Shown piece after piece: positions 27,371-36,279 of a stretch of DNA of 64,000 nt. A program made the position numbers and the translations under genes. The notes beneath the pieces are model-generated. The model saw nothing but the letters and a program-made list of their open reading frames with translations. It was not told the origin of the DNA and did no database searches. Location: the NCBI GenBank assembly GCA_029570205.1, contig JAKQSI010000058.1:9894-73893 (forward strand). The letters are read 5' to 3'. Positions within the stretch are counted from its first letter, which is position 1. Every line of letters begins with the position of its first letter. Source of the stretch: Candidatus Omnitrophota bacterium. GTDB taxonomy: Bacteria; Hinthialibacterota; Hinthialibacteria; Hinthialibacterales; JAKPRU01.

Positions 27371-29272
27371 ATGTCTACCGTATTCCGTATTTTCTGGATG
27401 GGATTCTGGGCCGGATGGGCTGTGCTTGCGGTCTCGGCACACCCGCTGAGCCAGTTTTCCATCAATCATTTCAATACCCTGGAGTTTCGTCCGGGTTCGG
27501 TCCGCATTCATACGCTGATCGACATTGCGGAGATGCCGTGTTTTGCCGAATTGGGGCAGATCGATACAAATAATGATTCGCAACTGAGTCGGGAGGAGAT
27601 AGCCGCTTATCTGGAGAAGAGAATCGAGACCATTCGGTTCGCCGTTTCGTTGACCGTTGACGGGCAGGAAATCCCGTTGCGGGTGGATCATCGGGATATT
27701 CGTTTTTATCCGGGATTGGCGAAAGTCACCTGCTGCCAGATTCTTGTTCAATTTTCGGCGGATTTTCCGTCCGCCGGCAATGCCGTTCAGGTAATCTTTC
27801 GAGACAGGAGTTTCCCGGAGAACAACAAAAACTTCGGCCAATTGCGTCTGAGGTTTCTGGATGGCGCAACTATTCCGCTCGACTCCATTCGAAGCGCATT
27901 CACCGGGACATTTGAGGTGATTCCGGAAACGGCGGATACCTGGCTGCTGCCCCCGGCGGATGTCGAATGCAGTGTTGTGCCGGGAACCGCGCAGGCACGG
28001 ACGGAATCGGGAATGGGATTTCCATACGTGGACACGCTGGTTTCGGCCACGATTATCCCCGTGGAGTTGCTCCAGGAAAACGAAGCGGGTGTGATTCCGA
28101 TTTTCCGCTCCAATCAGAGCCAGAAACTGCCGGAACAGACTGCGCCGGTACTGAAACCCCGGAAGGTGCAATCGTTTCCGGAACCGCCCGGCTCGGTTGC
28201 GCCGGGCCGTGCCTCCGAACGTCCTGAGGAGACCCTGGCCCAAAAAAGCGAACGGCAGATGGGGGAGCTCATCCACGAGAAAAACCTGAGTCCGACGTTT
28301 GTCCTGTTCGCGCTTCTGCTCGCTGCCTTTTACGGTGCTGGACACGCGCTCTCTCCGGGGCACGGCAAGACCATCGTTGCGGCCTACCTGGTCGGATCAC
28401 GCGGGACGATCTGGCACGCTTTCTACCTGGGATTGATTGTCACAATCACCCACATGGGTAGCGTGTTTATCGTTGGAATCATCGCACTCAACTTGCAGTC
28501 CTCTCTGGTAGACCAGGGAGATCTCGTCGTGATTCTGGAGGTTGTATCCGGTCTGCTGGTGCTGGGGATCGGCTTTTATATATTCCTTTCCCGATACCAC
28601 GAATGGGTACGCGCGCGCGTGTATGCCTCGGTAGGGATTCCCTACCAGCCCTATGTCCATCATCACCATGAGCATGTTGTGCCTTCTCCTCATCATCATC
28701 ACGATGAGGAAGACGAGGAAGATCATCACCATGGGGACCATTCGCATGAGCATCCACACGAGCATGAGCATGAGGACCACCATTTCCACGATGAGGATCG
28801 GCGCGTGGAGAGTCTTGCGCACTCTTATATACACCCTCACGATCATTTCCATTCTCACGAGCATGAAGCAAGCCACGCTCATGCCGGGCACACGCACGAC
28901 CACGGCCATCATCATGGGCACAGTCATGAGATTCCCGCAAATGCAAGCCTTTGGGATTTGCTGCTTCTCGGCATCAGTGGTGGAATGGTCCCCTGTCCGA
29001 CAGCGATTATCGTGTTGATTGTGGCGATTGGGATCGGACGGACGGCGTTCGGGTTGATGCTGATTGCCGCATTCAGCGTGGGGCTGGCGGTGGTGCTGAT
29101 CACGATTGGAGTTTTAATGGTGAGTGCGAAACATGTTCTTGACCGGTTTTCCTATTCCGGACCGGTGATTCAGATATTGCCGGTGTTTTCGGGTGCGCTG
29201 ATTACCCTGATTGGGATATGGCTGACGCTGTATGCGTTGCAGCGCGGGGGGTGGCTGGTGATTAACTGGTAG
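27371..29272 (+). CDS. NicO-family nickel/cobalt exporter with His-rich loop and periplasmic N-domain
   Basis: 633 residues. Signal-like N-terminus (to about 23) is followed by a large extracytoplasmic domain (about 24-290) that includes an EF-hand-like loop, DTNNDSQLSREE (65-76). The membrane part has the NicO/RcnA-type motif GAGHALSPGHGKTIVAAYLVG and the second half-repeat GISGGMVPCPTAIIVL. Between them, about residues 428-522 hold roughly 38 histidines with many Asp/Glu, a metal-binding loop. The HALSPGHGK and GGxxPCP motifs place it with exporters of Ni/Co or related metals. It is convergent with rpe, two bases apart. The metal exported is inferred. Confidence 0.88.
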   Translation: MSTVFRIFWMGFWAGWAVLAVSAHPLSQFSINHFNTLEFRPGSVRIHTLIDIAEMPCFAELGQIDTNNDSQLSREEIAAYLEKRIETIRFAVSLTVDGQEIPLRVDHRDIRFYPGLAKVTCCQILVQFSADFPSAGNAVQVIFRDRSFPENNKNFGQLRLRFLDGATIPLDSIRSAFTGTFEVIPETADTWLLPPADVECSVVPGTAQARTESGMGFPYVDTLVSATIIPVELLQENEAGVIPIFRSNQSQKLPEQTAPVLKPRKVQSFPEPPGSVAPGRASERPEETLAQKSERQMGELIHEKNLSPTFVLFALLLAAFYGAGHALSPGHGKTIVAAYLVGSRGTIWHAFYLGLIVTITHMGSVFIVGIIALNLQSSLVDQGDLVVILEVVSGLLVLGIGFYIFLSRYHEWVRARVYASVGIPYQPYVHHHHEHVVPSPHHHHDEEDEEDHHHGDHSHEHPHEHEHEDHHFHDEDRRVESLAHSYIHPHDHFHSHEHEASHAHAGHTHDHGHHHGHSHEIPANASLWDLLLLGISGGMVPCPTAIIVLIVAIGIGRTAFGLMLIAAFSVGLAVVLITIGVLMVSAKHVLDRFSYSGPVIQILPVFSGALITLIGIWLTLYALQRGGWLVINW

Positions 29273-29274
29273 AA

Positions 29275-29940
29275 TCACATATTCAATTGGTCGCTTAATT
29301 CCTGGTACGCTCTGACCGGATCGGGGGTTCCATAGATTGCATTGCCTGCCACAATTTCCTCAACACCGAGGTCCAAAACGGTTCGGATGGTTTGAGCATT
29401 GATGCCGCCATCGACCTGGATGAGGAAATCTGCGCCGGTCCGTTCTCTCAGCTCGTATAACTCACGGATTTTCCGGCCTGCTTCGGGCAGGTATTTCTGC
29501 CCGCCGAATCCCGGATTCACGGTCATCACGAGGACAAGATCAAGAACCGGAAGGACGTATTTCAGGCAGTCAACCGGTGTGGCAGGATTCAGGGAGACTC
29601 CTGCCAGGCGGTTTTCCGCGCGAATTTTCATCAGCAGGGCGTGGAGGTGCGGGGTTGCCTCGGCGTGAATGGTAATGCTTCGCACACGGTCCAACAGGAA
29701 CCACGGGAAAACGGTTTCAGGATTGGCGACCATGAGATGCACGTCGAATTCCGATTTGCAATGCGGCAAGAGCGATCGGATGATCAGCGGTCCGATGGTC
29801 AGATTCGGCACAAAATGGCCGTCCATTACATCGTAGTGAAAAAGATGACATCCCGCCCGCTCCAAGGCCCGAATGGATTCGCCGAGACGGTCGAACGGGG
29901 CGGAGAGGAGGGAGGGAAGGATTTTCTTTCGTGGATTCAC
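29275..29940 (-). CDS. rpe: Ribulose-phosphate 3-epimerase
   Basis: 221 residues, usual length. Interconverts ribulose-5-phosphate and xylulose-5-phosphate in the pentose phosphate pathway. Active-site elements: PSLLSAPF, HYDVMDGHFVPNLTIG (metal-binding H and D), DVHLMVANPE, VMTVNPGFGGQKY, IQVDGGINAQT and VAGNAIYGT. The start is GTG at 29940, overlapping the TGA of the PASTA gene by four bases (GTGA), which indicates translational coupling within the rsmB-PASTA-rpe operon. Confidence 0.97.
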   Translation of the reverse strand: MNPRKKILPSLLSAPFDRLGESIRALERAGCHLFHYDVMDGHFVPNLTIGPLIIRSLLPHCKSEFDVHLMVANPETVFPWFLLDRVRSITIHAEATPHLHALLMKIRAENRLAGVSLNPATPVDCLKYVLPVLDLVLVMTVNPGFGGQKYLPEAGRKIRELYELRERTGADFLIQVDGGINAQTIRTVLDLGVEEIVAGNAIYGTPDPVRAYQELSDQLNM

Positions 29941-31022
29941 TGTGGATTCTCCTGTATGGAAGGGGTGTCCTGCACCGGCTCGGGCGGCAAGTTTTCCGTG
30001 GATTCGGGGCGATTGAAATCCGAGGCATTCAGTGTTGTCTTATAGATCAGTTTGCCGCTTTCCGCTGCGCCGTCATAGACCTCAATACTCACCTGTTTTC
30101 GGCAGGGAACCGGCACAGAGATCTCGGACCCCGGGCCTTCGATGGGGACCTTGATCGTCTGTGGAGCGGCGTTCTTGTCACCGGACAGTTCGGTGATTGA
30201 CAGGATTACATATTCACCGCCGACCGTATTCGGCAAGAGATAGCGGAACGGCAGCCAGGAGATTCCTTCTTCCGCATCGCTTTTGGAACCGACGGTAAGA
30301 GTAACCTCGCTTCCCTCGGTGAGTTTTGAGCCGGGAGCAGGAAAGTGGTCCAGGACACGATCCCAGTTCTCTGATGACTCCACTTTTTCCCAATCTACTG
30401 TGACCCGGAACCCCATTTGTTCAAGCAGGCGTTGAGTCTCCTGGACGGTTGTCCCGATACGATCCGGCATGACATAGGACTTGGGCCTTGGACCGAGACT
30501 GACCAGGATGGCGACATCTTTACCGTAATGGAGGGCCTCGCCGGGGGCCGGTTGCTGTGCGATCACTATGCCGGGTTCGATCTGCGGATGATAAATGGCC
30601 GCCTGTTGTCCGACAGCCAGGTCCCAATGCTGAAGAACAGGGAAGATTTCTTCTTCGCGGCTTCCGACAAGATTAGGAATCTGAATACGTCTTGCCCCTT
30701 TGCTGACAGTCAGGCGGACCTTGCGGCCTTCTTTTACCCGGATGCCGCTTCGGGGACTCTGTTCGATCACAGTCCCCTCGATGTACTGATCGCTTTCCTG
30801 GTACTCAATGGGAACCTCAATGGAAAGACCGGCGGCGGCAAGGGTCTTGATGGCCTCGGTTTCGTTCTTGCCGTACACAGAGGGCACAGTGACCTCCGGT
30901 GTGCGGACAATGGCCGAAAGGATGCCATATCCGCCCATAAAAGCGAGCGCCCCCAGGAGGCCGACCGCCACGAGGCAGCCTGCGCTCCAAGTCAACATAC
31001 GAACAAAAAAACCACGAGCCAC
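29937..31022 (-). CDS. PASTA-domain membrane protein
   Basis: 361 residues. Short cytoplasmic end, one membrane helix (about 9-36), then three PASTA repeats: VTVPSVYGKNETEAIKTL (about 44-110), IQIPNLVGSREEEIFPVL (about 112-180) and YVMPDRIGTTVQETQRLL (about 184-250). A C-terminal beta domain and acidic Pro-rich tail follow. PASTA repeats bind muropeptides or glycan in kinases and PBPs; here there is no kinase domain, so the protein may be a sensor or scaffold. In many bacteria rsmB, a PASTA Ser/Thr kinase, and rpe are neighbours; here the kinase part is missing and only the PASTA module remains. Confidence 0.9.
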   Translation of the reverse strand: MARGFFVRMLTWSAGCLVAVGLLGALAFMGGYGILSAIVRTPEVTVPSVYGKNETEAIKTLAAAGLSIEVPIEYQESDQYIEGTVIEQSPRSGIRVKEGRKVRLTVSKGARRIQIPNLVGSREEEIFPVLQHWDLAVGQQAAIYHPQIEPGIVIAQQPAPGEALHYGKDVAILVSLGPRPKSYVMPDRIGTTVQETQRLLEQMGFRVTVDWEKVESSENWDRVLDHFPAPGSKLTEGSEVTLTVGSKSDAEEGISWLPFRYLLPNTVGGEYVILSITELSGDKNAAPQTIKVPIEGPGSEISVPVPCRKQVSIEVYDGAAESGKLIYKTTLNASDFNRPESTENLPPEPVQDTPSIQENPQ

Positions 31023-31032
31023 GGAATCGGCC

Positions 31033-32385
31033 TCACGCTGAAGATTCGTTTCGCAATCGCGCCGCGAACATGCCGTCGATTTGCGCCTGTGGGGGAAAGA
31101 TCGATATCCAACCTTCCGGGGCCGGCATGGAACGAAACGGCTGGGGAAGCAGGGAAGTCACTGTTTCCAGTCGCCAGTTCGGCCGAGATTGCAGGAAACG
31201 ACGGATCACGTCTTGATTCTCCCGACAACTGAGAGTGCAGGTAGCGTACACAAGAACGCCGCCCGGACGCAAAAACCGACAAACGGATTCTAGCAAACTG
31301 TAGGACAAATCGCCCAGTCTCTGCGGGTCCGAGGGGGAGAGGCGCCACCGAAGGTCCGGGTGTCTGCGCAATGTGCCCCAGCCCGTACAGGGAGAGTCCA
31401 ACAAGATTGCGTCAAATGGTCGCGAATCTCTCTCCCAGGGCGGATGCAGACCATCCGCACAGACAATATCGATGGAATTGAACAAATCCCGGAACGAGCG
31501 AAAACGTGCGAGAGAAATATCGGATGCCACAACCTGACCGGTGTCTCCGAGAATCTCGGCACAATGAGTGGCTTTGCCGCCCGGAGCGGCACAGACATCC
31601 CAGACTCGCATCCCCGGCTTGAGCGACAGAAGGGGCGGAACCAGCATGGCGGCGGGGTCTTGAATGGTCACATATCCTTCGGAAACGAGCCGGGACTGCG
31701 TTGGGGAAGCCTTCAGGTTGAGGCGTACACAATTCGGGATACCGAGATCCGTCGGTTCGATTTCATCTTGAAGATCCGACGGAATCTCTTTGAGCGGATT
31801 GAGCCTGGCGTAGAGAGGCGCGGGCATATTGTTGAATCGGCAGAACTCATGCACCTCTTCGGGGGACCAGAGTTCCAGCCACGATTCCACCAGATGCCTG
31901 GGGTGAGAATGCACAATCTCCAGATGACCTGCCGGGTCCGATTGCCAGTCGGGAAAAACAACCTTCCGTTCTTCCCGCACAATGCCTCGAAGGACCGCAT
32001 TCACAAGCTTCGATAGATGAGAATTCCCCGTGACTCGCGCCAACTCCACGGCGTCGTGAATACAGGCATGGGCGGGAATTTTTGTGAGATGAAGAATCTG
32101 ATAAACAGCAGTTCGAAGAATTTGCCTGACAGTTTCCGGCAGAGATTGGACCCCTTTGGCCAGGTAGGCGTTCAAAATATAGTCCAATTTGGCACGGAAG
32201 CGGGTGGAGCCGTAAGCAATTTCCATTGCCAGTCGCCGGTCGCGTGAGTCCAATCTGTGAAAGGATGCCGCCTCTTCCATTGCCTCGTCCAGGAAAACCC
32301 CTTTGGAGGCGCATCGGACAAGAGCATCCAGAGCAGCGCGGCGGGCAGGGGCAATCGGAACAGGTGTTTTCTTTGTGCGAGACAT
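31033..32385 (-). CDS. rsmB: 16S rRNA (cytosine-967 C5) methyltransferase
   Basis: 450 residues. N-terminal NusB-like RNA-binding domain (about 10-145, with AYGSTRFRAKLDYIL and HACIHDAVELAR) followed by an SAM-dependent methyltransferase domain. Motifs: VWDVCAAPGGKATH (SAM loop), LLDSPCTGWGTLRRHPD with its cysteine, and YATCTLSCRENQ with the nucleophile TC. Methylates C967 of 16S rRNA. It opens the rsmB-PASTA-rpe operon; the next gene starts 10 bases after its stop. ATG at 32385, just below the terminator of the upstream yugP transcript. Confidence 0.95.
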   Translation of the reverse strand: MSRTKKTPVPIAPARRAALDALVRCASKGVFLDEAMEEAASFHRLDSRDRRLAMEIAYGSTRFRAKLDYILNAYLAKGVQSLPETVRQILRTAVYQILHLTKIPAHACIHDAVELARVTGNSHLSKLVNAVLRGIVREERKVVFPDWQSDPAGHLEIVHSHPRHLVESWLELWSPEEVHEFCRFNNMPAPLYARLNPLKEIPSDLQDEIEPTDLGIPNCVRLNLKASPTQSRLVSEGYVTIQDPAAMLVPPLLSLKPGMRVWDVCAAPGGKATHCAEILGDTGQVVASDISLARFRSFRDLFNSIDIVCADGLHPPWERDSRPFDAILLDSPCTGWGTLRRHPDLRWRLSPSDPQRLGDLSYSLLESVCRFLRPGGVLVYATCTLSCRENQDVIRRFLQSRPNWRLETVTSLLPQPFRSMPAPEGWISIFPPQAQIDGMFAARLRNESSA

Positions 32386-32393
32386 GAGATATG

Positions 32394-32421
32394 AAAAGGG
32401 CCGGGATCGGCATCCCAGCCC
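32394..32421 (-). terminator. Intrinsic terminator between yugP and rsmB
   Basis: On the minus strand GGGCTGGGAT and ATCCCGGCCC form a 10-bp stem (one G-U pair) around GCCG, directly followed by TTTTC. It lies 46 bases past the yugP stop and just before rsmB. Confidence 0.75.
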
Positions 32422-32467
32422 TCAACCTTATCATCCGAATTATGAGGGCATTTCGGAAGAAACGGGA

Positions 32468-33169
32468 TTATTCATCGTTGCCGCGCAAACCGAGCAGGTA
32501 CAGGAGCGTCATAACCGCCGACAACGCTACCGCAACATAAGTCAGCGCGGCTGCATCGAGGACCTGTTTCGCTCCCTCACTTTCGTCCATGGTGATGAGG
32601 CCCTTTTCTGTCAACACCGCCATGGCCCGTTTGCTGGCATTGAACTCCACCGGCAGGGTGACAATGCTGAACACTACCGCTGCTGCGTAGCCCAGGATTC
32701 CCAATGTAAACATGCCTTTACCCAAGTTAAACCCAGCCAGAGCGACACCGAAGATGATGAACCAGATTCCCAAGTTGGTTCCGAGATTGGCAACAGGGTA
32801 CAGGTTATTCCGAAAAGCGAGCGGAATATATCCGGTATCGTGCTGTATGGCATGGCCGCACTCATGAGCGGCTATTCCCAGCGCTGCCACGGAGGGGCTG
32901 TTGTACACGGCATCGGAAAGGCGCAGGACCTTGGACCTCGGATCGTAGTGATCCGTCAGCTGTCCCGGCACACGCTCGATGGCGACACCTTGAAGCCCGG
33001 CGCTGTCCAACAGGTACCGGGCGGCCTGTGCGCCGGTCAATCCGCGCCGACTTGGCACACGGCTGTATTTCGCATAGGTACTTTGCACCCTTCCCTGGGC
33101 ATAGAGTCCCAAGATAATGGCCGGCAAAATATAAATAAGGTAATTAATGTCAAAATAGAACATTTTCAT
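32468..33169 (-). CDS. Membrane zinc metallopeptidase, YugP family
   Basis: 233 residues. N-terminal membrane helix (YLIYILPAIILGLYAQG), zinc motif AAHECGHAIQH (HExxH), two or three further membrane helices, and the VEFNASKRAM segment conserved in the family (Zn_peptidase_2). The ATG at 33169 follows a perfect AAGGAGGTG ribosome site; the second ATG at 33163 is possible. YugP proteins are membrane proteases or quality-control factors of uncertain substrate. Confidence 0.92.
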   Translation of the reverse strand: MKMFYFDINYLIYILPAIILGLYAQGRVQSTYAKYSRVPSRRGLTGAQAARYLLDSAGLQGVAIERVPGQLTDHYDPRSKVLRLSDAVYNSPSVAALGIAAHECGHAIQHDTGYIPLAFRNNLYPVANLGTNLGIWFIIFGVALAGFNLGKGMFTLGILGYAAAVVFSIVTLPVEFNASKRAMAVLTEKGLITMDESEGAKQVLDAAALTYVAVALSAVMTLLYLLGLRGNDE

Positions 33170-33534
33170 TTCACCTCCTTTAGGTTTCAGTATAACGAAC
33201 CGGAGAACGGACAGCAACGCCGCAGTTTCATCAGTCGTCTTGGCGGTGTTCTACGCAAATTCGGTTCCAATTATTTTTCCGGGTTCAGGTTTGTGGGGGG
33301 AGGAGGAGTCTCAACCGTGATTTGCCTGATTGTCTGAGTCATGATTCACTTGATTATAGGATTAATATGATTGGGAGTTGCGGTTGGGTTATCCGGGACT
33401 TCGGGTTGCAGTGGAGTGGCCCTGTGCCCTATGTCATTTTCCAAACTTGTGTACAATGGTGCAAATAAAGACGGACTAATTTAGTCAAGAATACCGAGTG
33501 GCCTTAAATGGCCTGATGGAACGGAGTTACGCAG
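33170..33534. other. Gene-free region between yugP and the flavodoxin gene
   Basis: 365 bases holding the divergent promoters for both genes. The 5' part is dominated by the yugP ribosome site. No ORF, repeat or RNA structure stands out. Confidence 0.5.
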
Positions 33535-34011
33535 ATGCCGAAAGTGTTGATCACCTATTTCTCACATAGCGGACATACGGAAAGGCTGGCAAATTGCATT
33601 GCCGAGGGCGTGCGCGATGGGGGCATTGAGGTCACGGTGAAGCCGGTAAACCAGGCGGAGGCCGTCGAACTGCTTCAATACGATGGAATTATCATCGGTT
33701 CCCCGGCCTATTACGGGACCATGGCGGCCCCGGTAAAACGGTTTCTGGACGACACGGCGCAGCTTCATGGCCGACTGGACGGCAAAGTAGGGTCGGCATT
33801 TGCGAGTTCGGCGAACCTGGGGGCCGGTGCGGAGTTGACGGTGACCGGGATTCTTCATGCCTTTCTGGCGCATGGGATGATTATTCAGGGGGATCCGAGA
33901 GGTAATCATTTCGGGTCGGCCTCTCTGGAGCAGATCACTCCTCGTGAGGAGGATGCTGCTCGACGGCAAGGGCAGCGGTTCGCCGACTTGGTGACACGGC
34001 TTGCCAGGTAG
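33535..34011 (+). CDS. Flavodoxin/WrbA-type FMN protein
   Basis: 158 residues. The FMN phosphate loop TYFSHSGHTERLA is at residues 7-19. IIIGSPAYYGTMAAPVKRFLDD and the glycine-rich FASSANLGAGAELT provide the isoalloxazine side loops, as in NAD(P)H:quinone oxidoreductase (WrbA-like) and related flavodoxins. Probably transfers one or two electrons in the cytoplasm. It lies directly before tRNA-Gly and has no clear operon partner. Confidence 0.88.
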   Translation: MPKVLITYFSHSGHTERLANCIAEGVRDGGIEVTVKPVNQAEAVELLQYDGIIIGSPAYYGTMAAPVKRFLDDTAQLHGRLDGKVGSAFASSANLGAGAELTVTGILHAFLAHGMIIQGDPRGNHFGSASLEQITPREEDAARRQGQRFADLVTRLAR

Positions 34012-34089
34012 GCGGACAAAACAGGTGGGCTTTCCGATGTGGACGGTCTTGACAGCATTCGTTGCCGCCGATACAAATAAGCGGTCGAT

Positions 34090-34162
34090 GCAGGAGTAGC
34101 TCAGTTGGCAGAGCTTCACGTTGCCAACGTGACTGTCGCGGGTTCGAGTCCCGTCTCCTGCT
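34090..34162 (+). tRNA. tRNA-Gly (GCC anticodon)
   Basis: 73 nt. Acceptor GCAGGAG/CTCCTGC with discriminator T, anticodon loop TTGCCAA on TCACG/CGTGA, T arm GCGGGTTCGAGTCCCGT. CCA is not encoded. Confidence 0.97.
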
Positions 34163-34218
34163 TTCTTATTTTTGCATCCCCCTTTTTCAAACAAGCGTCT
34201 CCCCAAAAATGTCCGGCT

Positions 34219-34548
34219 TTATTCTTCGGGCACGATTTCCTCCAGCGAGCTGTAAATGTGGAGTTTCCCCTGTGGATCGAAATGGTGGATGCAGGTCCGG
34301 CAAGATTCCTCCGTGCAAACCACGTAGAGCTTGCGGTTCTGTTTCTGAAGATCCCGGAAACCGGCGAAAAGCGTTCCCAGGCAATAACTATTGAGTATCT
34401 TTGTTTTAATCAGGATCAGGATCTTGAGGTTCTCCTTAGCCACCGCTTCCTTCATAGTTTGTCCGAACACCAGATTGTCATCCATGGTGAAACGGTCTTC
34501 GAGGGAGATAATGAACCGGTCACCTTGTTCGTGCGTGCGGATGGGCAT
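34219..34548 (-). CDS. STAS-domain protein (anti-sigma-factor antagonist-like)
   Basis: 109 residues, single STAS domain: RFIISLEDRFTMDDNLVFGQTM, LKILILIKTKILNSYCLGTLF and a C-terminal helix. Residues after ILN (SYCLG) sit where SpoIIAA-type proteins carry the phosphorylated serine, so phospho-switching by a partner kinase is possible. The ATG at 34548 has a GCAGGAGGAA ribosome site. No anti-sigma factor or kinase gene is adjacent. Confidence 0.8.
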   Translation of the reverse strand: MPIRTHEQGDRFIISLEDRFTMDDNLVFGQTMKEAVAKENLKILILIKTKILNSYCLGTLFAGFRDLQKQNRKLYVVCTEESCRTCIHHFDPQGKLHIYSSLEEIVPEE

Positions 34549-34588
34549 GATTCCTCCTGCAATCCCTGTTGTTTTATCCCCCAGGGCC

Positions 34589-34617
34589 GGTAGGGGCGCG
34601 TTGCAACGTGCCCTCAC
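34589..34617. repeat. Dispersed palindrome, family D (GTAGGGGCG type)
   Basis: GGTAGGGGCGCGTTGCAACG then TGCCCTCAC: central GCGTTGCAACG is palindromic and flanked by GGGGC/GCCC arms. A related element lies at 51508-51536. Located between the STAS gene and the FucI-like gene. Confidence 0.65.
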
Positions 34618-34620
34618 GGA

Positions 34621-36066
34621 TCACACCTCCGCGACACACTCCACTTTCTGATATCGGCAGAACCGTTTGAGATCCTTAGCGATGTCGCCGTAGCAGGTGA
34701 CCCTGTGCAGTCCGTGGGTCCAATTTTTCCAGAGTTCCTCGGCATCTCCATCCACCTGCACGGTGATTTTGGTTCGGCAACCCCGTTCCGGTTCAGGAAC
34801 ATCGATGATTGTGCCGGTGAAATAGAGAAGTTGATTCGGATCCACCAGAATGGCTTGGGTGACTTTTTCGCCGACCCGCATTTTGACCTGCGGAACAGCG
34901 CCTTCCTGGCGCTCCATGATGGTGCGCAGCTTGTACGGTGCCAACCCGCCCCCCGGACCGTCCATCCGCCTGGTACCAAGGCAGTGCGCAAGAATCGCCG
35001 CGTTCTTGGAAACATCCATAGTGGGATCACTGATAAATCCGGGTTTTCCCACAAGTCCCTGGAAAAGGATGAAAGTCATCGCGCTTCGCAAGTCCGATTC
35101 GCAGATTCCCGCCAGCCCCATATCGTTCAATCGAGTAAATCCGATACACGGAAAAGCGGGCAACTTCCGGTACATAGAACCGTAGCAATCTACGGTAATT
35201 ACCGTCGCCTCTTCCTCATCGAGAAGATTCTCGAATGCCAGCGCGAGCTTGCAGGAACGGAAGATTTCATCCTCATCCGGTTCCACAACCTGGACCGCCC
35301 GCTCGATCCACTGTTTCGCCTCCGCACGGGCATCGTTGTCGGACACGGCTTCATAAGCGGCAAGAACACGGTCGCGGTCGACACGGACGACCTCTGTCGC
35401 AAATTTTGACTTGACGGCATCCACATACTCCTGCTGAAGTTTGTTCTCGGTCACATTGAGAATCTTTGCCTCGCGGAGATGGTGGATCGCTCGAAACGGG
35501 CGGATTGCCACGGCCAGTTGGTCATAGTCGGACGTCAGGAAGAATTCGGTCAATTCCCCGGCTTCCTGTTTCTGCAACGCGCCGAACCCCACCCATTCAT
35601 GCCCCGAATAGGGGACCGCAAACAACGCGGTCGGCTTTCGTCTTGCCAGGATTTCATCCAGCAGATCTCGTGTTTGCATGGAGAGTTGAATAGCCAGAAT
35701 CCCGTCCGCGCTGTCCAACGCGGGCTGAATCTTTTTGACATCGTCAACGGAACCCACCAGTTGATCCGTGACGAATTCCACATCGGCAAACTCTTTCTCC
35801 ATCCGCTTGAACTCCTGATCGTAAGCCTGGACCTCTTTTTCCAGGTCCAGGGTGGGTGTGGGCCAAAGCGCTTTGGGCTTCCCCATGTAGATCTTGGCGA
35901 CTTTGACTTTGCTTTTGCGGCATCCCGGGCTGATAAGGGCGGGATGCTTTGCCCAGCCGACATCTGCAAACACGCCGGTTGCTGCGAGTGAAAGACCGCC
36001 GAGAAAGACCGCGCCGGTTGAGAGGGTCAACTGAATAAATTCGCGTCGTTCGATTTGAGGGGACAT
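34621..36066 (-). CDS. Tat-exported L-fucose-isomerase-like protein
   Basis: 481 residues. Twin-arginine signal (IERREFIQLTLSTGAVFLGG) at the start, then a globular part with KVAKIYMGKPKALWPTP, FAVPYSGHEWVGF, VITVDCYGSMYRKLPAFPC, LAGICESDLRSAMTFIL and SDPTMDVSKN. The last three are the acidic metal-binding region of the FucI/AraA-related fold. It is clearly related to sugar isomerases but exported, so its substrate in the periplasm is uncertain. ATG at 36066 with AGGAGA upstream. Divergent from the DUF4838 gene; 213 bases lie between them. Confidence 0.75.
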   Translation of the reverse strand: MSPQIERREFIQLTLSTGAVFLGGLSLAATGVFADVGWAKHPALISPGCRKSKVKVAKIYMGKPKALWPTPTLDLEKEVQAYDQEFKRMEKEFADVEFVTDQLVGSVDDVKKIQPALDSADGILAIQLSMQTRDLLDEILARRKPTALFAVPYSGHEWVGFGALQKQEAGELTEFFLTSDYDQLAVAIRPFRAIHHLREAKILNVTENKLQQEYVDAVKSKFATEVVRVDRDRVLAAYEAVSDNDARAEAKQWIERAVQVVEPDEDEIFRSCKLALAFENLLDEEEATVITVDCYGSMYRKLPAFPCIGFTRLNDMGLAGICESDLRSAMTFILFQGLVGKPGFISDPTMDVSKNAAILAHCLGTRRMDGPGGGLAPYKLRTIMERQEGAVPQVKMRVGEKVTQAILVDPNQLLYFTGTIIDVPEPERGCRTKITVQVDGDAEELWKNWTHGLHRVTCYGDIAKDLKRFCRYQKVECVAEV

Positions 36067-36279
36067 GATTTCTTTCTCCTGTGGGTTTGCGGGATCAATC
36101 CTTAAGATACTCTCCACCTTTCTGTGGGGATTGTTGCACAAATTGTGGCGTGAGTGCAATCCGGGTGTAGATTTCTCACAGTCAGGACGCCCATGACATG
36201 GGGGGTATTCGGGGTGTGCGTATATCCCTGTCTATGCTATTTTCCCGACACAAAATGGAACTATTGGAAAGGAAACCCG

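Noticed and set aside
28397-28946. Met/Val-rich and His/Asp-rich minus-strand ORFs
   Set aside because: Shadows of the His-rich loop of the NicO exporter (CAT/CAC repeats read backwards).
34621-36066. Cytosolic L-fucose isomerase feeding the BMC
   Set aside because: The protein has a Tat signal and lies 30 kb from the BMC locus, so a direct link is not supported.
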